From DASPJR01 sp035628505 (GTDB lineage: Bacteria; Planctomycetota; SZUA-567; H5-PLA8), in the NCBI GenBank assembly GCA_035628505.1, contig DASPJR010000029.1, forward strand, positions 1 through 35,492: a DNA stretch of 35,492 nucleotides, read 5' to 3'. Below are positions 25,601 to 28,600 of the stretch, piece after piece (the stretch's first letter is position 1; every line of letters begins with the position of its first letter). A program made the translations under genes and the position numbers. The notes under the pieces were generated by a model. That model saw only the letters and a list, made by a program, of their open reading frames with translations, was not told where the DNA came from and ran no database searches.

Positions 25601-28600
25601 ATTAATAGCGCCGGCGGCACACAGTTTGGACGCTGGAACGGCACTTCCCTGGCGCCGACCCTGCCCGTGGGTGTCTGGAAGCACGTGGCGATGACCTTCA
25701 ATGGCACGACGCTGGTCATGTATGAAAACGGTACCCAGACCGGTTCGGCTGCCGCTGCATTTAACTTTGCCGGCGTACCCTTCAATATCGGTCAGGCTCA
25801 GATCGGTGAGAATTTCTTTAACGGTGAGCTGGACGACGTGCGCGTCTACAACGTGGCCCTCTCAGCGGCGCAGATTGCTGAACTGGCCGCCAAGCGCGAA
25901 GTCGGACAGGGCGGCGGCATCACGAAGTCCGGTAACGGCACGATGACGCTGTCAAACCAGCAGCATACTTACACGGGGACGACGAGCGTTACCGGTGGCA
26001 CGCTGGTACTGGACAATGCGGCGCTGAATTCAGTCACCACGAATATCGCAGCCGGTGGGACACTGCGCGGCAATGGAAACGGAATTACGGGCGGCTGCGT
26101 GCAAGCGCTGACAGTTAGCGGAAACGTCGCGCCGGGCTATACCACCATTGCCTCGAACATCAAGGGAACGCTAACCGCCACCACTGCTGATTTCGCCACA
26201 GGCAGCGGCAAGCTCACGATCCGGGCGTTCAATGTGGGCGTTGACTCAGCGGCCGAGACCGACAAGTTCTTTGTGACCGGAAGCGCAGTCGACGCGCTGA
26301 AACTCAAGAATCTCGACCTGATTCTGGATATCCGAAATGGCACGTATACGAGCCGCGAAAGCCTGATCGCACAGGCCGGCGGCGATGTGATCACCGCCAG
26401 CTTCAACAACGTCGCGATCACCAATCACAGTTCCGGCGTCGGCGGAGTGAGCCTCATTTATAAGAACGCGGCTGGAACGATTGTGGCGACCCAGCCAGTT
26501 CCCACCGCATCCACTGTGGCGCTCGGCGGCAATGCCAAGAGCGTCTACCTGGTGCTGAACGGCTCCGTCACGCCGGTGACAGTCGAATCCTTCTCGGCCC
26601 GTGCGGAAGGCACAGGCGTGATGCTGGAATGGGCGTGCGCGTCCGAATTCCAGAATGCGGGTTTCAATGTTTATCGCCGGGCGCTGGGCACGCGTGCTTG
26701 GACGCGGCTGAACAGTGCGTTGATCCCCGGCCGCATCACCTCTGCCGATCTCAAGCGCTATCAGTACTTCGATTGGACGGAACCTGGAGAGTACGAATAC
26801 CGCCTAAGCGACGTGAGCATGAATGGCGATGAGACTTTCTTCACTGCGCTGGCTGGACCAGTCACGGTGGGTACTGCTGAGAGCAGCGTTTCGCTGGAGA
26901 GCCTCAGCGCCGCCATCGATGCAGCACTGGCTGAAGTGCAGGCCCGCCGTGACGCCGAGCTCGGCGAACGCTTCTCACGCGCGTTCGCACCTGCAACGAC
27001 GCATACGGCTCAGCTTGGGCAGAAGGCAGAAGCCGAACGAGCACAGACGTTTATCGAGAACACCTCTGCCCCGCGAGCCGTGGTAAAGTCCATCGTAGAA
27101 GGGCGCTGGCAGGAAGAGCTGGTGCTGGCAGAAGACGTTAAGCGCGGCAGCCCTGCCGGGGCCGCACCGCGTTCAGCGCCCACGGCGGCAGCCCGAATGG
27201 CTGCGATCCGCAGCGTGGCTCCTGGAACAACCGAAGCGGTTAAGGTCGTTTACAGCGGAAGCGGCGTGCTCTGGATTCCGCAGTCCGCGCTGCCGGATGA
27301 TTATTCCGCACTGAATGTTTCCATCACACGCGAAGGCCGCAGCGTGCGGGCCTTGGCCGCTTCAGCCGATGGTCTTGCACTCTACGCACCAGGCTATGCC
27401 GATGCATACACAGATCGCGATGCCTTCTTCCTGACGCGCTCGTCGACGGTGACACAGACGGCGTCGTCCCAGCAGGCGCAGAACCTCTTTACACAGCCGG
27501 CGGTGAACGTGACGCAGGCAAGCGCGCGTGCTGATTTCCATGATGTCTACTTCGACTTCAATCTGCGTCCGTATACCTTCACTCCGTGGTTCTCAAACAA
27601 GTACCTCGCTGAAGGAACGACGCAGAGCTTCAGTGTTGAAACACCGGACCTGGCTGCGGGAACCGGCACGTTGACGCTGGATCTGTGGAGCGTCACCGAA
27701 TCGGAGCTCAGCCCGGACCACGTGCTGCAGGTATTCGTCAATGGAACTCCTGTCGGACAAGCTGAATGCGATGGCGGTGAGAAAGCACTTTCACTGAGCC
27801 TGCCTGTTCCTGCCGGCGTTCTGCAGAATGGCCTGAACACCGTGGAACTGCGCACGCCCGCAGCGCCGGCCGGACAGCTCGCCCTGCTGCATTCGATTAC
27901 GATCCGCTACAGCAAGGCACTCACCGGTTCCGGACCCGTGACGATCAGCACGAATGCTACCCAGGTGTATGAAATCAGCGGCCTGGGCGGCAGCACGCTG
28001 TGGCTGGTGGATACATCCGCCACCGACAGTCCATCGCTTGTCGATTACCAGGTTCAGCAGCAGGGCGACGGCTCCTACAAAGCACGGTTTGTGGCCGTTG
28101 CCGGCAGCAGCATACTTGCCGTGCCCTCCGGTAAGGAACTGGCTCCGCTGTCGGCCACACGGCGGGTGATCCGCTCCGTGAATGCCGGAATCGCCTACCT
28201 GGCCGTTGGCCCCGCACAATTCGAGAGCGCCATTCAACCGCTGCTCTCGGCGCGCCGCAATGATGGCCTTGCGGCAGTCTTCGTCGATCAGGAAGAACTC
28301 TTCGATTATTACGGCCATGGCCGCTACGGTCCGGAACCGATCCGCGCGGCTGTACGTTCCGTGCGTCCCGCTTACCTGCTGCTGGTGGGCCGTACGACGT
28401 ATGACTACCGCAACTACTCCGGCGCTCCGTTCGATCCGCTCTGCCCGTCGTTCCTTGTGCCAACAACTTACCTCTCACAGACGGTTGCCGATGCGCCGTT
28501 TGGTGATCTGGGCAAGGGCTATTCGGAAGTCAGCGTCGGCCGCTTCCCGGCGAACACCGCAGATGACGTGTCCGCGATGGTCGCCAAGACCCTCAGCTAC

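Noticed and set aside
4604..26569. Regularly spaced repeats as a possible CRISPR array or satellite
   Set aside because: The repeats are degenerate at DNA level, keep the reading frame and encode beta-helix motifs, so they are protein repeats.
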